From CAZPBC01 sp964584775 (lineage in GTDB: Bacteria > Chlamydiota > Chlamydiia > Chlamydiales > SLFE01): a DNA stretch of 64,000 nucleotides. The position numbers and the translations under genes are program-made. The stretch lies in contig CAZPBC010000007.1 in assembly GCA_964584775.1 (NCBI GenBank), forward strand, positions 8,392 through 72,391. The letters run 5' to 3'. The notes beneath the pieces were generated by a model. The model saw only the letters and a list, made by a program, of their open reading frames with translations. It had not been told where the DNA came from and searched no databases. How positions within the stretch are numbered: the first letter of the stretch is position 1; each line of letters begins with the position of its first letter. Shown here piece by piece: positions 1-8,123 of the stretch.

Positions 1-243
1 GTCGGAGAAATTATCGGCGGTAGTCAGAGGGAAGAGCGGATCGAGCGCCTCGAAAAACGGCTCGATGAACTCGGTCTCCCGAAAGAATCCTACTGGTGGT
101 ACCTCGAACTCCGTAAGTATGGCTCTGTTCCTCATGCAGGATTTGGAGTGGGCTTCGAGCGCTTGCTTCAGTTTGTCACAGGAATGGATAACATCAGAGA
201 TGTGATTCCCTTCCCACGTTATCCTGGAAAAGCAGACTTTTAA
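1..243 (+). CDS. asnS: Asparaginyl-tRNA synthetase, C-terminal end (partial)
   Basis: The window opens inside this gene; 80 codons and a TAA stop remain. The enzyme charges tRNA-Asn with asparagine in the cytoplasm. The fragment carries class II motif 3 (GFGVGFERLLQFVTGMDNIR) followed by an IPFPRYPGKADF ending. This is the AsnRS form of the class IIb C-terminus; AspRS ends differently. C. trachomatis, as I recall, lacks AsnRS and uses GatCAB transamidation, so the gene suggests a chlamydia outside that genus. It converges on hemA with a 15-base gap. AspRS is the only realistic alternative. Confidence 0.9.
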   Translation, partial: VGEIIGGSQREERIERLEKRLDELGLPKESYWWYLELRKYGSVPHAGFGVGFERLLQFVTGMDNIRDVIPFPRYPGKADF

Positions 244-258
244 GGTTAAGGCAGAGTT

Positions 259-1266
259 CTAAATCGCTTCTGTCTGAAGCACTCTTGTACGCTTTTTGAC
301 CTTGCCGCGTAGCTGTCTTTGGATCGACGTAGAGAGGAGCTCATCGGCTGTTTCCAGCTGGGTCGCGATCCGTCCCCGTCTCTGGTCTAGGATATGGTGG
401 ATCTGATCGATGTTAAAGAGATCGATGAGTGGATGGTGACCAAGTGCGGGGTCCACATTGCGAGGCACAGAAAGGTCGATGAGGAGTTTCTTATCCTCAA
501 TAGACGGAAGCAATCCAGTCGAAATCAAATAACGTGGAGACTTCGTCCCGAAAATCACCATCTCATAATCTTTCCAATTTGATAGTTCACCCCAGGGAAG
601 CATTTGGACGCCGTAATGTTCAGAAGAGAGTTCAGCGCGCTCATCGGTACGGTTGCAGAGGGTGAGCTGTGGCAGTCCTTTATTTTTGAAGAAGGAGAGG
701 ATCTTCAGGTTGATCTTCGAAGCCCCTACGAAAAGAATTGGTCCCTCTTGAATCTTTTCATTGGTTAAGGCGAGGAGGGCATGCTCGATATCTGGGATCC
801 CTCGAACAGTGGGGAAGTGGGTGCGGACCAGTTTTCCATTTTTGAGTCCTTTTTGGAAGAGGAAGTGGAGGTCCTTTGGTAGACGTGCATAGTTCGACGC
901 TTGCTGATAGGCAGCTTTGACTTGGCCTTGGATCTCTGTCTCCCCGAGGATGGCGCTGTCGAGGCCAGAGGTGACCCTGGAAAGGTGTTTGAGGCAATCT
1001 TCGTCAAAGAAAGAGTAGAGGAGTTGGTCGAGCTCGGCTTCGGGAACTTCGCTCCGTAGAATTTGTAAAATGTAGACATGGGTGAGGGCAAGGTCATCCG
1101 AGGAGAAGTAGATTTCGGTCCGGTTGCAAGTGGAAAGAAGGACAAACGCGTGTCTTAAGTGTAGCTGGAAACGGCTCCCAAAGCGCTTGAGGCAGCAATG
1201 GGCAAAGAGCTCACGGATATTGAGAGAGGCGGCTTTATGGTTGATCCCCACCACGCCAAAACGCAT
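259..1266 (-). CDS. hemA: Glutamyl-tRNA reductase, short form
   Basis: This enzyme reduces Glu-tRNA to glutamate-1-semialdehyde, the first committed step of C5 tetrapyrrole synthesis. The N-terminus (MRFGVVGINHKAA) and the catalytic cysteine C47 in LLSTCNRTEIY are clear. They are followed by a glutamate-recognition region (SGLDSAILGETEIQGQVKAA) and a Rossmann NADPH domain around ILFVGASK. At 335 residues it is shorter than the usual 410-420, so the C-terminal dimerisation helix is reduced, as I recall for chlamydial HemA. A strong ribosome binding site (GGAGGA, 7 bases upstream) fixes the start. It is divergent from hemH across an 87-base gap. Confidence 0.93.
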   Translation of the reverse strand: MRFGVVGINHKAASLNIRELFAHCCLKRFGSRFQLHLRHAFVLLSTCNRTEIYFSSDDLALTHVYILQILRSEVPEAELDQLLYSFFDEDCLKHLSRVTSGLDSAILGETEIQGQVKAAYQQASNYARLPKDLHFLFQKGLKNGKLVRTHFPTVRGIPDIEHALLALTNEKIQEGPILFVGASKINLKILSFFKNKGLPQLTLCNRTDERAELSSEHYGVQMLPWGELSNWKDYEMVIFGTKSPRYLISTGLLPSIEDKKLLIDLSVPRNVDPALGHHPLIDLFNIDQIHHILDQRRGRIATQLETADELLSTSIQRQLRGKVKKRTRVLQTEAI

Positions 1267-1307
1267 GAATTTTCCTCCAAATCAGACTTTATAAGAGAGT
1301 AGGACTT

Positions 1308-1325
1308 TTTTGGGCTAGCCCAAAA
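1308..1325. promoter_or_regulatory. 18-bp perfect palindrome between hemA and hemH
   Basis: TTTTGGGCTAGCCCAAAA reads the same on both strands. It lies between the divergent starts of hemA (1266) and hemH (about 1354). A possible -10 for hemA (TATAAA on the minus strand, 1288-1293) is about 15 bases away. A perfect dyad of this size between two genes of one pathway suggests an operator for a dimeric regulator. A short RNA hairpin is the alternative. The palindrome is seen directly; the function is inferred. Confidence 0.55.
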
Positions 1326-1353
1326 GTAAAGAAAAGACTTACGATTGCCACTG

Positions 1354-2349
1354 ATGAAAGCTGTTCTCTTAGTGAATACAGGAAGTCCAAAGGCGCCTAC
1401 TCCACTGGCCGTCTACTCCTACTTGACCGAGTTTCTCTCGGATCCACGCGTGATTGATATTCCCACATGGAAGAGGAAGTTACTAGTGAACGGAGTGATC
1501 GTTCCGTTCCGCTTTCTGACTTCGACGAAAGCGTACCGGGCTATCTGGTCTGAAGAGGGATCTCCTCTCGTCTTTTGGGGGGAGCGCACCCGCACCCTCC
1601 TTGAAGAGCTCCTCGGGCCTGGCTACCGAGTGGAGCTGGCGATGCGTTATGGAAGTCCCTCAATTGAAGCAGCGCTCGGCCGTTTAGAAAAAGAGGGTGT
1701 CGATGAACTGATCATTTTGCCTCTTTTTCCTCAATACACTTCGGCGACGACCGGCTCTGTTTTCGAAGAGGTGATGCGCTGCTTGAAGGGGTGGCAGTCT
1801 CTTCCAAAAATGAAGTGGGTCAAAAACTACCCTACTCATACCCGCTTTATTGAGGCGTGGAAAGCGCGTGCGGCAAGCTATGACCTCGACTCCTACGACC
1901 ACATCCTTTTCAGTTACCACGGCCTGCCCGAACGGCAGATCCAAAAGGCCGACAAAAGTGGTTTCTGCCTCACTCGAAATTGCTGCCATCGTCAAAAGAA
2001 TCCCACCTGCTACTCAGCACAGTGTTATGCGACAACGCATAAGATCTGTCAGGCTCTCCAGATTCCGGAAGAAAAAGTCTCGCTCGCCTTCCAGTCCAGG
2101 CTCGGACGTGAGCCGTGGCTCACCCCCTACACTTCCGATACTCTCAAAAACTTGGCTGAGCAGGGAAAAAAACGGCTTCTGATCTTCTCGCCAGCCTTTG
2201 TTGCAGACTGTCTCGAAACCCTCTACGAAATCGGTGTCGAGTATGAAGAGGAGTTCCAAGAGGCTGGAGGAGAGAAGCTCGACTTCGTCGAAAGCTTGAA
2301 CGACCATCCACTTTGGATTGACACTCTCAAAGAGTTGGTCACCTCCTAA
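1354..2349 (+). CDS. hemH: Ferrochelatase
   Basis: This enzyme inserts Fe(II) into the porphyrin ring as the last step of heme synthesis. The N-terminus (MKAVLLVNTGSP), the PLFPQYTSATTGS stretch, the catalytic histidine at about residue 189 in FSYHGLPERQ and the GREPWLTP motif are all present. Between the catalytic histidine and the QCYATT motif there is a cysteine-rich stretch (C..C C..C..C), which in some bacterial ferrochelatases binds a [2Fe-2S] cluster. The ATG at 1354 was chosen over an in-frame TTG at 1345; neither has a convincing Shine-Dalgarno sequence. It is divergent from hemA, pairing an early and a late heme gene. Confidence 0.95.
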   Translation: MKAVLLVNTGSPKAPTPLAVYSYLTEFLSDPRVIDIPTWKRKLLVNGVIVPFRFLTSTKAYRAIWSEEGSPLVFWGERTRTLLEELLGPGYRVELAMRYGSPSIEAALGRLEKEGVDELIILPLFPQYTSATTGSVFEEVMRCLKGWQSLPKMKWVKNYPTHTRFIEAWKARAASYDLDSYDHILFSYHGLPERQIQKADKSGFCLTRNCCHRQKNPTCYSAQCYATTHKICQALQIPEEKVSLAFQSRLGREPWLTPYTSDTLKNLAEQGKKRLLIFSPAFVADCLETLYEIGVEYEEEFQEAGGEKLDFVESLNDHPLWIDTLKELVTS

Positions 2350-2443
2350 ATTTTTTTCTCTTTAAGGACATCAAAAGATACGCCTCAGTATAAGTAAAAA
2401 CTACCCAAGACAATCGTCGGATTTATGATATAGTGTAAGGGGC

Positions 2444-3550
2444 ATGATGCAGGTTAAGAATCCATTTTTTGACGAGACTCTCAGGCCGCTTCTTCATGTC
2501 GCAGGAAAAAAGCACTCGTCGACCGAGTTATCTTCTGCGCTATCACGTCTTGACTATGTGGTTTTGACTTGGAAGCAGCTGAGTGATGCTCAAGTGTGCG
2601 CTCTGGGACGTGCTCTTGTTCATAATTATACCGTGACCTTTTTGGATTTAAGCCAAAGTCACCTTTCCGACAGAGGCGTGTTACTCCTTTCTGTCGCGCT
2701 GAGAAGTAATCGGGTTGTCAAGCGGCTCGTCATCAACGACAATCAATGTGGAATCACGGATGGAAACGTCCCTCCGAGTCTTGGAGAGGTGGGACAAACA
2801 GCCCTTTTCACCATGCTTTCGAGTACTCGATCTCTCCGAGAGTTCCAATTTTGTAATGGTGGACTGACAGCGCCGGCACTCATCGCCCTCAAGCAAGTTT
2901 TAGAAAGATATCAAACGTTGAAGTCTTTGACTCTTGTGGTCGATAGCGAGAGGACTACCAAAGGAGTCGCAGAGGCGGTCGGTGTCAACAAGGGCCTTGA
3001 AACACTCGAGCTCGTGACTGGCCAGACCGACTTAGGAAAGGGGTGGGAGGCGTTAGCAGGTATGCTCAATTCCAACACGTCACTAAAGAGGCTCTTTATT
3101 CACCATAGTGTTACCCACAAGAAACAAAATCCTCCCCACTCAGAACAAGCCTTTAGGAGTTTTTGTGTTGCGTTGTCAAAAAATAGGAGTTTGACTGCTC
3201 TTGTTCTGCATTTTCTTGAACTGGGACCTCAGGAGGCGGCTCTACTAGGAGAAGCACTTAGAACAAACCAAGCTCTCAAAGCACTTCAAATTGATCACTG
3301 CAAACTGCATGATGCAGGGGGGATCTCTATTACAGAGGCTCTCCTCGAAAACCGTACATTGATTGAGCTTGATCTTTCTGCATGTTATATTGGTGTGGAA
3401 GGACTTCGCGCGCTCTTCAACGCGCTCAAGGCCAATCGAACTGTGAAAAAGTTGACCCTGCGTCTCACCGCTCATGTGAGTGAAGAGTTGGTTGCCTCCG
3501 ATCTTTTAAAAGAAAACAGTGCGGTCAGAGTCATTTCGCTTCAGGATTAG
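2444..3550 (+). CDS. Leucine-rich repeat protein (ribonuclease-inhibitor type)
   Basis: This 368-residue protein has no signal peptide or membrane segment. From about residue 40 to the end it carries RNI-like leucine-rich repeats of about 28 residues, with the pattern (xxL)xxLxLxxCxLxxxGxxxLxxALxxNxxL. Clear examples are LTALVLHFLELGPQEAALL and LIELDLSACYIGVEGLRAL. Such repeats are typical of eukaryotic RNI/NLR proteins and of secreted effectors of intracellular bacteria. The next gene starts 3 bases after the stop and has the same repeat type, so the two look like a tandem duplication. A possible -10 (TATAGT) lies at 2429-2434. The target is unknown; secretion by type III is a guess. Confidence 0.8.
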   Translation: MMQVKNPFFDETLRPLLHVAGKKHSSTELSSALSRLDYVVLTWKQLSDAQVCALGRALVHNYTVTFLDLSQSHLSDRGVLLLSVALRSNRVVKRLVINDNQCGITDGNVPPSLGEVGQTALFTMLSSTRSLREFQFCNGGLTAPALIALKQVLERYQTLKSLTLVVDSERTTKGVAEAVGVNKGLETLELVTGQTDLGKGWEALAGMLNSNTSLKRLFIHHSVTHKKQNPPHSEQAFRSFCVALSKNRSLTALVLHFLELGPQEAALLGEALRTNQALKALQIDHCKLHDAGGISITEALLENRTLIELDLSACYIGVEGLRALFNALKANRTVKKLTLRLTAHVSEELVASDLLKENSAVRVISLQD

Positions 3551-3553
3551 AGA

Positions 3554-4213
3554 ATGAACGTCAAATTATCCACGGCAGAACAGGAGATTCGAGACAGGTT
3601 TCTTGGGGAGGGAGACCTAGAGAACGCGGTTTCTGATTTAGGATTAATAAAGCGACTTGATCTTCATGGAGTAGAACTTGAGGGAACGCGCGCAGTGCTC
3701 CTCACTGCTGCATTAAAAGCCAATCGAACTCTTTTGTCTCTGAATCTTCGGGGGGCCCATGTTGAAAAGGGAGTCGTTACAACACTCCTGGGTCAATGTG
3801 GGGCTCTTCAATGTTTGGATGTACGGGGATGGTGCTTCTCGCATGAAGAAATGATACCCTTTGCAGCTGCTGTGAAAGAACACCCAGCCCTTCGTACTCT
3901 CAGAATCGGCGCAGAAAAGATGGACGAGAGTGCATGGAGAGTTTTAGGGGAAGCGGTCTCTGAACATCCCCGTCTCAAGTCGATGATTCTTGCCATACGC
4001 TGTTGTCATGTGGCAGCGATCCTTAGAGGGGGTACACCCCTTGTGAATCTCACGCTAGAGCTCAGTGATCCTTGTGGAGAGGGGTGTCGACGCCGTGTGA
4101 CTGAAGCGGTGAAGTCGAATGAGGCCCTTCGATCACTCACCCTGCCTGAAGGGTTTCATAAAGAGGACTTTCCAGGGATAAGGGTGAGTGATCAAAGAGT
4201 TCTATCAACTTAA
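3554..4213 (+). CDS. Leucine-rich repeat protein, shorter tandem relative
   Basis: This 219-residue protein has RNI-type leucine-rich repeats like the gene just upstream. The ALKANRT junction occurs in both proteins (ALKANRTVKKLTL and ALKANRTLLSLNL). About five or six repeats are recognisable (LKRLDLHGVELEGTRAVLLTAALKANRT, then GALQCLDVRGW, then PALRTLRIG), shown here in part. The last third is less regular. With only 3 bases between the genes they are almost certainly co-transcribed. It may be a truncated copy or a binding partner. No catalytic domain is visible. Confidence 0.75.
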   Translation: MNVKLSTAEQEIRDRFLGEGDLENAVSDLGLIKRLDLHGVELEGTRAVLLTAALKANRTLLSLNLRGAHVEKGVVTTLLGQCGALQCLDVRGWCFSHEEMIPFAAAVKEHPALRTLRIGAEKMDESAWRVLGEAVSEHPRLKSMILAIRCCHVAAILRGGTPLVNLTLELSDPCGEGCRRRVTEAVKSNEALRSLTLPEGFHKEDFPGIRVSDQRVLST

Positions 4214-4231
4214 AAGATCTCGTGAAAGAAA

Positions 4232-5173
4232 TTAACTAGGTTTTCTTGCGACAACTTGTATCATCGGGAAATAATCTGCGGTAAAATCTCCCTCTTCCAA
4301 TTCTCTAAATTCCTCGAGAGCTCGGTCCATTCTATCGCTGGTGGTTTTTCCTGAATCAATAAACTTTTCTCTTAGCTCGAGCATGCCAAGTCTAAATATG
4401 GCTTTTAGACGAGGTGAGGTCAATTGTGACTGATAAGGTTTGTTTGTGATCACTTTTAGGCCTCGTTCTTCAGCCATTGCTGCGAGCTTTTGACCAATTT
4501 GGAAGTCTGTTGCCTGAATTTTACCATAGTGTTCAGCCATGTCGAGCCAAAATTCATACCCTTCACTTGAGGGGGTGCAGGTGTAGTGTTCTCGCTCGAA
4601 TCCATGGGTGAGATCTTCACAAATGAGAACCCCTCCTGGCTTGACTCTCTCGATCATTTGTGCCAGGACTCGTTCAGGGTGATCTAGGTGGCAGAGAAAT
4701 AACCGACACATGACGACATCGAACTGTTCTGTATACCTCTCTCTGATCTCACTGGCTAGACACTGTTCGAAGGTGGTGAATCCATTGACACCATCTGCAA
4801 TTGCGGCTGTTTTTGCGAGTTCAAGCTGCTTGGGCTCGGCATCCAGTCCTAGCACTTGGCAACCGTATCGCTTTGCGACCTGCCGGGCCATGCTTGCGTT
4901 ACCACAACCGACATCTAACACTTGAGATTCACTAGAGAGGCCGAGGGTTTCAAGGAGTTCCCATGTTTTGGGATCCAAAATTTCGCATTGTAAATTTAGA
5001 CGATTGACCCCTTTTTTTCCCACCTCCATCCAATAGGGTGTGTCAGCCTTTGCTGATAGTGCTTTAGAAGCTAACCCTGCTGTTTTAAGCTCGTCAGCTT
5101 TTTCTGTAGCAGCTTCGGTCGGTTTTGCTGAAGCAGTCTCGGCTGTTAAGCCTGTTGTTCCTGGTATGCTCAT
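4232..5173 (-). CDS. SAM-dependent class I methyltransferase with Ala/Thr-rich N-terminus
   Basis: This 313-residue protein has a methyltransferase core from about residue 75. Motif I is VLDVGCGNASMARQVAK, the acidic end of beta-2 is LGLDAEP, and a motif IV-like stretch is FDVVMCRLFLCHL. GGVLICEDL is the post-IV strand. The order resembles small-molecule (UbiE/Methyltransf_25 type) enzymes. The first 55 residues are low in complexity (Ala, Thr, Glu, Lys), without a membrane segment, and could be a secretion signal or linker. A GGAGA ribosome binding site supports the start. The substrate cannot be predicted. It faces the LRR pair tail to tail. Confidence 0.75.
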   Translation of the reverse strand: MSIPGTTGLTAETASAKPTEAATEKADELKTAGLASKALSAKADTPYWMEVGKKGVNRLNLQCEILDPKTWELLETLGLSSESQVLDVGCGNASMARQVAKRYGCQVLGLDAEPKQLELAKTAAIADGVNGFTTFEQCLASEIRERYTEQFDVVMCRLFLCHLDHPERVLAQMIERVKPGGVLICEDLTHGFEREHYTCTPSSEGYEFWLDMAEHYGKIQATDFQIGQKLAAMAEERGLKVITNKPYQSQLTSPRLKAIFRLGMLELREKFIDSGKTTSDRMDRALEEFRELEEGDFTADYFPMIQVVARKPS

Positions 5174-5212
5174 TGTTCTCTCCCTATTTGATGATTAAGG
5201 ATGATGAATAGA

Positions 5213-6211
5213 TTAAATGATTTTCTTGAGTTCGGCGGCGTTCAGTAGATGCGGGTTGTTATTGGAGGTGTAGGAGAAGGATGCGTCGACTTTCGTGCCG
5301 CCGCGTCTCTTTGAACGCTCTTCGAAGGTTTTTGCGTAAATGGGAGGAAGGAGGAGAAAGTGGTCCTTCATCTCGAGGGTGTAGTGCGACTCGTCGGGGC
5401 TGATCAGCAGTTCGTGGAGCTTTTCACCTTCGCGGATGCCGATGATTTTGATCGGAAGGTCAGGGGCGATGGCTTTCGCCATCTCGGTGATCTTCACACT
5501 GGGCATTTTGGGAACAAAAAGCTCTTCTCCCTGCATTTCGGAAAAGCATTTTGTGACAAAGTCGACTGCGTCTTGGAGAGGGATCCAGAAGCGGGTCATC
5601 TCCGGGTCGGTGACAGGGAGCTCTTTCGCTCCTTTTTGGATCAGCTGTTGCCAGAAGGGGAGAAGGCTGCCTCGGCTACCCAGGACGTTGCCGTAGCGTA
5701 CCACACTCATTTTGGGCTTTCTTGCTTTCCCCGTGTAGGCGTTTGCCGCAAGGAAGAGCTTATCCGAGCAGAGTTTTGTCGCTCCGTAGAGGTTGACGGG
5801 GTTCACCGATTTGTCGGTCGAGAGGGCAATCAGGTGTTCCACTCCGCGGTCGATCGAGGCGTCGATCACGTTCATTGCCCCGTGGATGTTCGTTTGGACA
5901 AACTCAGTGGGGTTGTATTCCGCCGCAGGCACTTGCTTGAGAGCAGCGGCGTGGACCACCACTTGAACGTCATTCAGGGCGCGGTGGAGGCGCTCTTTAT
6001 CCCTCACATCTCCAAGGAAGAAACGGAGGCGCTCGCGGTCATGTTCGCTGAAGGCATTTTGCATCTCCCACTGCTTCCACTCATCGCGGGAGAAGATGAT
6101 GATCCGGCTTGCTTTGCTCTTTTCGAGCAGGGTGCGTGCGAAAGCACGGCCAAAACTTCCCGTTCCACCCGTGATCAAAACCGATTTATTCTTAAAAAAA
6201 GAAAGGCTCAT
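5213..6211 (-). CDS. pseB: UDP-N-acetylglucosamine 4,6-dehydratase (inverting), PseB/FlaA1 family
   Basis: This is an extended short-chain dehydrogenase. It has the NAD-binding GGTGSFG near residue 16, the family-typical FSRDEWKQWEM, the catalytic NLYGATK (YxxxK) and the SVVRYGNVLGSRGS block. PseB converts UDP-GlcNAc to the 4-keto-6-deoxy-L-arabino sugar, the first step towards pseudaminic acid. The second-step aminotransferase, PseC-like, is in this window at 56275-57413 but frameshifted. Its 332 residues are normal for the family. It stands alone with no other sugar gene beside it. A related capsule or O-antigen dehydratase (CapD type) is the alternative, less likely from its length. Confidence 0.85.
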   Translation of the reverse strand: MSLSFFKNKSVLITGGTGSFGRAFARTLLEKSKASRIIIFSRDEWKQWEMQNAFSEHDRERLRFFLGDVRDKERLHRALNDVQVVVHAAALKQVPAAEYNPTEFVQTNIHGAMNVIDASIDRGVEHLIALSTDKSVNPVNLYGATKLCSDKLFLAANAYTGKARKPKMSVVRYGNVLGSRGSLLPFWQQLIQKGAKELPVTDPEMTRFWIPLQDAVDFVTKCFSEMQGEELFVPKMPSVKITEMAKAIAPDLPIKIIGIREGEKLHELLISPDESHYTLEMKDHFLLLPPIYAKTFEERSKRRGGTKVDASFSYTSNNNPHLLNAAELKKII

Positions 6212-6309
6212 CCTACTTTTAGGATAGTCTATCCAGGCTTAGACGAAAACCATTGAGTTTGCTATACTTTTTGAAGTTTTCATAAATCATTGATATCCAG
6301 AACTTTTGT

Positions 6310-8121
6310 ATGGCTAAGAAGTACGACGAATCGACAATTCAAACATTAGATGCCCTTGAGCATATACGACTTAGGTCAGGGATGTATATCGGGAGACTCG
6401 GAGACGGCTCCCACCCCGACGATGGAATCTATGTCATGCTCAAAGAGGTGGTGGATAACTCCATCGATGAATTCATCATGGGTGCTGGCAGCCGCGTGAA
6501 GGTCGATATCGACTTTGACGCCGGAGTCGTCTCCGTGAGGGATTACGGACGTGGGATTCCTTTAGGGAAGGCGATTGACTGTGTGAGCCAGATCAACACC
6601 GGGGCAAAGTACAACGACGACGTCTTCCAATTCTCTGTCGGTTTGAATGGAGTCGGAACAAAAGCAGTGAACGCCCTTTCCGAGCACTTTGTGCTGCGCT
6701 CTTTCCGCGACGGGAAGATGATTGAAGCGGAATTCTCGAAGGGTAAGTTGAAAAAGCAGAAGAAGTCGGCAACGAAAGAAAAAAACGGTGTCTATATTGA
6801 GTTCCAGCCCGACTTAGAGATCTTTAAGAAGATCCGCTTTAACAGAGACTTCCTCAACAAGCGGATTTGGAACTATGCCTACCTGAACAAAGGCCTCGTT
6901 CTGGAGATGAACGGGGAAAAGTTTGTCTCGGAGAACGGACTGCTTGACCTTTTGAATGCTGAGGTTTCCAAAGAGGAGAAGTTCTACGAGCCACTCCACT
7001 ATGTGGGTAAAAAGCTTGAGTTTGCTTTCCTCCATACTCAAAACTACGGAGAGAATTACTTTTCTTACGTCAATGGTCAGTATACCTCTGATGGGGGAAC
7101 ACACCTCTCTGCGTTCCGCGAAGGTCTATTAAAGGGCGTCAACGCCTACGCGAAGAAGAATTTCGATGGAGTCGATGTCCGTGAGGGGATTTTAGGGGCT
7201 CTTGCGATCAAATTGAAAGAGCCGATCTTTGAGTCTCAAACGAAAAACAAGCTCGGAAACGCAGATATCCGTTCAGAAATTGTACAAGAGGTGAAGGAAG
7301 CGGTTTCCAACCTTCTCTATAAGAATAGCGATGTCGCGAAGAAAATTGTCGAACGGATTGCTTATAACGAAAAGCTCCGTAAAGAGCTTGCGGCGGTCAA
7401 GAAGGAAGCGAAAGAGAAGCAGAAGAAGATCTCTTTTCAAATCCCGAAGCTGCGCGACTGCAAGTACCATCGCGGTGACAAGTCGACTTACGGCGATGAG
7501 ACCATGATCTTTTTAACCGAGGGGGTATCGGCAAGTGCGTCTATCATCGCCTCAAGGAACCCCAAAACCCAGGCCGTCTTTTCTCTTCGTGGGAAGCCGC
7601 TCAACGTCTTTGGACTCAAGCTCGACCAACTCTACAAAAACGAAGAGATGTACAACCTCATGAGTGCGCTCAATGTCGAGGAGGATGTCGACAACTTGCG
7701 TTATGAGAAGGTCATTCTCGCGACCGATGCCGATGTCGACGGGATGCATATCCGCAATTTGATCATGACCTTCTTCCTCACCTACTTCGAGAGTCTGGTT
7801 GTCAATGGTCACCTCTATATTTTGGAGACGCCTCTTTTTAAAGTCCGTAACAAGGAGAAGACGCTTTACTGCTACAGCGAAGAGGAGAAGCTTGCGGCAG
7901 AAAAAGAGTTGAAAAAAGGCGTCGAGATCACACGCTTCAAGGGTCTTGGTGAGATCTCTCCCCACGAGTTCAAGCAGTTTATTGGAAAAGATATGAGAAT
8001 CACCCCTGTGACGATTGATCACATTTCAGATATCCGCCAGACACTCACTTTCTATATGGGAAAAAACACTCCTAAGCGCAAAGAGTTCATTATGAAAAAC
8101 CTGATTAGTGAGGAGCTGTAG
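6310..8121 (+). CDS. parE: DNA topoisomerase IV subunit B (second GyrB-like protein)
   Basis: This is the ATPase subunit of the type IIA topoisomerase that decatenates chromosomes. The GHKL ATPase starts with LEHIRLRSGMYIG, then VDNSIDEF, DYGRGIP and GLNGVGTKAVNALS. The transducer domain follows, then the TOPRIM domain with DADVDGMHIRNL. The TOPRIM entry reads EGVSASAS where most family members have EGDSAGGS. At 603 residues it matches the short chlamydial form. parC follows after 2 bases. The position after hemA matches CT661 in C. trachomatis as I recall. Confidence 0.9.
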   Translation: MAKKYDESTIQTLDALEHIRLRSGMYIGRLGDGSHPDDGIYVMLKEVVDNSIDEFIMGAGSRVKVDIDFDAGVVSVRDYGRGIPLGKAIDCVSQINTGAKYNDDVFQFSVGLNGVGTKAVNALSEHFVLRSFRDGKMIEAEFSKGKLKKQKKSATKEKNGVYIEFQPDLEIFKKIRFNRDFLNKRIWNYAYLNKGLVLEMNGEKFVSENGLLDLLNAEVSKEEKFYEPLHYVGKKLEFAFLHTQNYGENYFSYVNGQYTSDGGTHLSAFREGLLKGVNAYAKKNFDGVDVREGILGALAIKLKEPIFESQTKNKLGNADIRSEIVQEVKEAVSNLLYKNSDVAKKIVERIAYNEKLRKELAAVKKEAKEKQKKISFQIPKLRDCKYHRGDKSTYGDETMIFLTEGVSASASIIASRNPKTQAVFSLRGKPLNVFGLKLDQLYKNEEMYNLMSALNVEEDVDNLRYEKVILATDADVDGMHIRNLIMTFFLTYFESLVVNGHLYILETPLFKVRNKEKTLYCYSEEEKLAAEKELKKGVEITRFKGLGEISPHEFKQFIGKDMRITPVTIDHISDIRQTLTFYMGKNTPKRKEFIMKNLISEEL

Positions 8122-8123
8122 AG

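Noticed and set aside
5360..6256. 298-residue open frame opposite pseB
   Set aside because: It lies wholly over a clear PseB gene on the other strand, has no ribosome binding site, and reads as a low-complexity shadow of the pseB codons.
7552..8022. 156-residue open frame antisense to parE
   Set aside because: Fully within a well-conserved gene, hydrophobic shadow composition, no start signal.
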